Source: Stichopus chloronotus
Taxonomy: Eukaryota; Echinodermata; Holothuroidea; Aspidochirotida; Stichopodidae
NCBI GenBank assembly: GCA_021234535.1
Contig: CM037838.1
Span: 26,823,969 to 26,887,968, forward strand
DNA: 64,000 nt
Direction: 5' to 3'
Below, piece by piece: positions 60,401 through 64,000 of this stretch. The position numbers and the translations under genes were made by a program. The stretch's first letter is position 1, and each line of letters opens with the position of its first letter. The notes beneath the pieces were generated by a model. It did not search any database. It was given only the letters and a program-made list of their open reading frames with translations, and was not told where the DNA came from.

Positions 60401-63400
60401 TCCGAGAACTCCCTCACATGCCTTATAAAGGAAATATCGCACCGAAAACTGAAGAGGTTTTTAATTTAAAACTTCTCTATAGTCAAGAAAGATTTCCGGT
60501 TGCCTCAATTGGTTAGCAAAATGCGATTATTGCGAGTTTTTTTTTTGTTTTACAGTTGCTCTTTGAAATTGAGGTTTAACCTTGAAATTTGACACCAGTG
60601 GAAATGTAGATATGGTTTGTGAAAGCTTTACGTTCAAATGTTATGGCAATTAAGATCATATCCTTAAAACTGTCGTAACGTTACCTTCAAGGCAGTCAGA
60701 ATAATAAAGACATACGAAGGACATGTATGTAATTAGAGGTGCCTGTGTGACAACACGAATTTTCCATAATGCAATGTAACCTACTATTTTGAAATAGATA
60801 CTTTACTGGAAAACAAGTTAATGACTTCGAAACGGAATATGCTATTGAGATACGGTTTTCACAAATACAAAGAAAAAAGTATTCCTATTTTCTTTAACAT
60901 TATACTTTTCTTCTGTGGCCAATGCCTTTAGTAGTAGGAGATCACTAAATAAAAGCATTGTACTTTATAAGAATGTAGACTATGAAAGAAAAGACATTTT
61001 GTAATGTTATATGACCCCAGGGATCGCAGTCAGTAATAAAGGTTACCTTTTTTACACAGATTCGCTTCTTACATAATTTGTCAGCAAGCCATGAAACCCA
61101 TACGTATGTCCACTGACTAAAGTGCTTTTACCACAAGTGAAACATTTTACCGAACAATTATGACCAACAAATTAAAACTCATTATATGTATGTTAGTAAC
61201 GTAGACCTACTACCATAGGCTGATCGGAACTCAGATCTTGTGGGGGAGGGGGATCGTCCGAAACCCCTGACCCCCCCCCCCCAAAAAAAAGATGCCTGCT
61301 ATACTGGTATAGCTCTAAGGGCAAGACTATTATTAGCGCAATACCATACGTGGTAGTAATAAGACGGTATGTTGTTGCTACTGGTCTAAGTACACACAAT
61401 TTGCTATAGCCTAGGTTGGTACAGCTACAGATGTGAAAGCCCATAGTATTTCAACATCCTGCAGTGCACAATTATAACTGAAAATTTTCCAAGTTGTAGA
61501 TCTTTCTTTTGACTCTGCATATCGTGATATTAATTTTCTAAGTTTTTAATACATTTATCTTTGAACTAATGCGTGCAATATATTGGTACGTCAAATGCAA
61601 GCAATTTATTAGTGCCTCCATAAAGCAAACTATCTAAAGATAAGCATTTCAACTTCAAAACGATGTTATAGCTCGCAGTGAGTGCAAGTGGGTGCATGTG
61701 TTGCTTCAAGTGTAAACAAATTTCTGAACCACACCATGTAGTATCCTTCAAAGTATTAAAGTGAGAACCCCCAAAAAAATCGGAGCTCATGAAGGACATG
61801 AAAAATCTTAAATTTTGCAATTGAACAACTTTTCTGTCGTGAGTGGAACATGCTGGTGGCGATATGCTGGTTATGCTGGTGGCGATATGCTGGTTATGCT
61901 GGTGGCGATATGCTGGTTAGGCTGGTGGCGATATGCTGGTTATGCTGGTGGCGATATGCTGGTTAGGCTGGTGGCGATATGCTGGTATAAGCAATTTGAA
62001 TCTGCGTCGTCGTCTTTTTTTTTTTCCTTTTTTTTTTTTTTAGCTCCAGCAAATGGCTGCTTGTAGCAATGAGATTCCAGTCTAACGGTTTAATGCAATA
62101 GCTACGTCCACATAAAGTTACAATCCAATCGTAAGGAAAATAAAAGAGTAAAACGGGGTATACTTAGCCTACTCTTATCGAAGGGTGAGGGCAGACCGAT
62201 GGCCCACGATCTCTTCCGTATATTGCGTGTTTGACATCTATGTATGTATTCGGCGGGCAGTGCATTGAGACCGATTTACCTTCGCAGGCAAGGGCGGTTG
62301 GGACTTGAGCACTGGTACCTAAATGAAACAGGAAAGAAGCAGAGGCAAGGAGTCGTGTAAGCCTGCAGTTCGCCTTAGTTACCAGCAGAAGTAAGACATG
62401 GATCGACCGTGTGCTAGCACTGATGAATACCCCTGTCTACCATGCACGTCAGCGGAGGAAGTCAATAAAGAGAAGAGGTGAGAAGCGATGAGAAACAGTG
62501 AGAAAAAAAAAAATAGAAACAGAGAAACAAGGAAAAGGAGAATAGAAAAAAAAATAGGAAGGAAAAAACACTGAAGACGGGTCAATAGTGAGAGGGGGAA
62601 ATTTCCTTCTTATGTCACTGTCCCAGGTCAAACATATCAACAGGTAGGAATGGTGTTTTAGTAAGGAAAGAAGAGCCAGTTTTACAGGTACCATGGTTGA
62701 CGCTTCTTCCGCACTGTGTGACGGAATTTCATTAGAAATGGGAGACATGTAGACTGCATCTACACAACAGAGATGTTATGTCCACTATGAATTACTATGT
62801 CGGCTAAACATGTTTGATAACACCCCCCCCCCAAAAAAAAAAAACAAAAACACATGGCGTCATGATCTTGCATACTGAATCTTGCATACATGATCTTGCA
62901 CACTGAATCGCAGAAGCTAAAAATTTTGTTTTTAATACCACACTGAGACGAAGGTTTAGTGTGGTATATCTTGTTACCAAACTCATCGTATTAGGTAGTT
63001 TTCTCACCTCAAGGTGATTTTATCCTGTACCCCGGTAGCAAACAATTACACATTCAATTAGAATTCAAATGCCTAGGTTTACGTGAGCTATATTTCAAAT
63101 CACATCAGGGGATTATAGTTGTCATAACATAGATTAAAATGTGTAATTGAAAGGGAAGTACTTTTAATTGTTTCAAGGAGTCCAATTCATCATGCCAAAT
63201 GGAATATCAACACGGCGAAATTTACTTTATGGTATCGTTCATCGTATCACTAAAAACGTGATGGTGATGGACTATATTACATTGACATCAAGCCGTCTTC
63301 TGAAGTGGTATATGACAACAATAGGAGGTAACAAAAACTCGGAAAGATAAAAAGGAATGTGATAAATACGGTCTTGACGTTTACGTCGACAAACTGATAT

Positions 63401-63708
63401 TTCTTCAAACAAGGGCCGATATCATGATTTTTCTCGACAAGGGGATCTCGTTAGCATATATCGACATGTTGAGGTGTAGGACTGGCGCTTTGAACTCATC
63501 AGCCACACGTTGCTTTAGATTTTGAGAACCTATCAGAAACAACCCTTAACTACAAATGTGATTTAATGACATTGCATACATTATAATTTGTAAACAGACT
63601 GCAAGAAAAAAAAAATAACTTGATCGTCATTACTGATTAATTAAAGTCCTTACCTGGCAATAGTAGGAGAGATAGGCTTATGCCGATGATTAAAAGGGAA
63701 ACTGGCAT
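57280..63708 (-). CDS. Secreted two-domain SUEL/rhamnose-binding lectin (5 exons, 214 aa)
   Basis: Exons on the minus strand are 63708-63654, 62318-62173, 60122-59975, 59171-59032 and 57435-57280. All have GT/AG borders, and the phases 1, 0, 1, 0 join without a frame break. Residues 1-19 form a hydrophobic signal peptide. Domain 1 (about 30-117) and domain 2 (about 126-213) are SUEL-type (Gal_Lectin) folds, each with all eight cysteines: 30, 39, 61, 72, 85, 91, 104, 117 and 126, 135, 157, 168, 181, 187, 200, 213. Both have the YGR motif (52-54, 148-150) and VFGDPCVGTYK (99-109, 195-205), the family hallmarks of the galactose/rhamnose pocket. Domain 2 keeps the canonical KYL, while domain 1 has KFL. 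Such lectins are secreted, for example into eggs or body fluid, and bind microbial or egg-coat glycans. Each domain is made from two exons forming a phase 1-1 cassette, so the gene probably grew by cassette duplication. It looks intact. Confidence 0.93.
57784..57807. repeat. Hairpin core repeat, copy 4, lectin intron 4
   Basis: GTGGAGCGCCAACATCGGTT then GGGACG, a diverged match to 7194-7220. A G-run of about 14 lies just upstream (57751-57764). Confidence 0.5.
57965..58440. repeat. ~240-bp tandem duplication in lectin intron 4
   Basis: ATGTGCTGAAAACGTTTTGA...TTCATTCT.CCA.TGAA.A.T...TTCCTAATTTT.G.CGA then ...CC.CAGTCCT recurs in diverged form, the two units starting near 57985 and 58225. Part of a third unit (CGACGAAATATGACGTACAA) follows at 58391. 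Confidence 0.55.
58860..58882. repeat. G-rich homopolymer tract
   Basis: GTGGGGAGGGAGGGGGGGGG on the plus strand, lectin intron 4. A C-run lies 80 bp upstream (58781-58790). Confidence 0.8.
59032..59171 (-). CDS. Lectin exon 4: first half of domain 2
   Basis: Acceptor TCGTACAG, donor AGG|GTAATG. Encodes a short RRAR-containing linker, then ACESSNLDLHCPQGKVINTI, AAYGRNAG and VCPSPDIR. Confidence 0.92.
59888..59955. repeat. AAT/ATG-rich imperfect microsatellite, lectin intron 3
   Basis: Imperfect ATAATGATAATAATAACGGT-type sequence 20 bp inside the intron after exon 3. Confidence 0.65.
59975..60122 (-). CDS. Lectin exon 3: second half of domain 1
   Basis: Acceptor TTTGTTGCAG, donor GAGT|GTGAGT. 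Encodes CLSSVSLSRVWSTCQGRSSC, SASNSVFGDPCVGTYKFL and RVEYE. The Cys117 codon is split with exon 4. Confidence 0.92.
61852..61990 (+). repeat. 23-bp minisatellite, six copies, lectin intron 2
   Basis: Unit GCTGGTGGCGATATGCTGGT plus TAT or TAG, nearly identical in all copies. A long T-run follows (62013-62041). Confidence 0.92.
62173..62318 (-). CDS. Lectin exon 2: first half of domain 1
   Basis: Acceptor TTTCATTTAG, donor AGA|GTAGGC. Encodes TSAQVPTALACEGKSVSMHC, IYGRDRG and VCPHPSIR. Confidence 0.9.
63654..63708 (-). CDS. Lectin exon 1: signal peptide
   Basis: ATG at 63708-63706 starts MPVSLLIIGISLSLLLLP and ends with a single G before donor GTAAGG, giving phase 1 as exon 2 requires. This is a typical signal-peptide exon. 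Confidence 0.88.
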
Positions 63709-63835
63709 GATGAAATCGGATGAAATTGATCGCTAAGTCTGAGCTTGGAAATGTTCTTTTTTACCCTCTTCGAGATAGTTGCGCCCGACGTTACGAAAGG
63801 ACACAGAAATGACGACCAGTGTAGAAGCGGTCAAC

Positions 63836-63843
63836 ATATATAA
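63836..63843 (-). promoter_or_regulatory. Candidate TATA box of the lectin gene
   Basis: On the minus strand CATTATATATG lies about 130 bp upstream of the lectin ATG. That would give a leader of roughly 100 nt. No transcript start is known. Confidence 0.4.
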
Positions 63844-64000
63844 TGGGGTAAACAGGTGGACAAACTTTGAGTGGACAAACATTGACTTAAAAAGGCTTAA
63901 GGTTTTCCAGACATTGTCCGTTTATTTCACGGAAAAGAAACCTAAACAGCTGTCATCGTAAAACCACCTGATTTAATCACTATTTGTTGTGATAGTGTGG

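Noticed and set aside
1..64000. CRISPR arrays, operons, prokaryotic mobile islands
   Set aside because: The tandem arrays have no unique spacers, genes are intron-containing, and nothing indicates bacterial DNA.

Overview
The window is animal nuclear DNA: AT-rich, intron-containing, crowded with decayed repeats and homopolymer C/G tracts, with no prokaryotic gene organisation. Its mix of genes (a two-domain SUEL-type lectin, Rac-like GTPase paralogs, a nucleotide-diphospho-sugar transferase relic of the PF03407 type and a PHD-bearing CR1/Jockey-like LINE) suggests a marine invertebrate deuterostome, most likely an echinoderm. That placement is inference. The species cannot be fixed from the sequence.

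Three intact spliced genes can be assembled exon by exon. (1) Gene A, plus strand, 13386-26494, five coding exons, 198 aa, is a Rac-like Rho-family GTPase ending in the CAAX box CNIL. (2) Gene B, minus strand, 47312-36749, is its paralog: also 198 aa, with exons of exactly the same five lengths (44, 72, 118, 204, 159 nt), the same intron phases and CAAX box CNII. The two lie tail to tail with about 10.3 kb of repeat-rich DNA between them, and blocks of 5' UTR and proximal promoter are still similar. Both carry Ser where Rac/Ras have Gly12, and both have a rewritten switch II. Gene A also has Phe in place of the G5-box Ala. (3) A minus-strand lectin gene, 63708-57280, encodes a 214-aa secreted protein: a signal peptide and two SUEL/rhamnose-binding lectin domains, each with all eight cysteines and each built from a phase 1-0-1 pair of exons.

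Layout. 1-7.2 kb: intergenic DNA with a truncated MITE, low-complexity DNA and an array of ~145-bp monomers (4.85-5.79 kb). 7.36-8.61 kb: a glycosyltransferase exon broken by two frameshifts, with a possible membrane-anchor exon upstream. 9-11.3 kb: more copies of the 145-bp family, a foldback element and a GGTCA-rich repeat. 13.2-26.5 kb: gene A, with a palindromic 21-bp minisatellite in intron 1. 26.5-36.7 kb: intergenic DNA with a MITE, a 173-bp near-perfect palindrome and a 23-copy 27-bp minisatellite. 36.7-47.5 kb: gene B, whose intron 2 holds an antisense, decayed PHD-EN-RT LINE and a MITE copy. 49.3-52 kb: a possible composite element bounded by ends like those of the palindrome. 52-57.2 kb: mostly unassigned DNA. 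57.3-63.8 kb: the lectin gene with an upstream TATA-like sequence.

The GTPases should act in membrane-anchored signalling and the lectin in extracellular carbohydrate recognition. Nothing in the sequence shows that they work together beyond being neighbours. All splice models come from reading GT/AG sites and conserved protein motifs; no transcript evidence was available.
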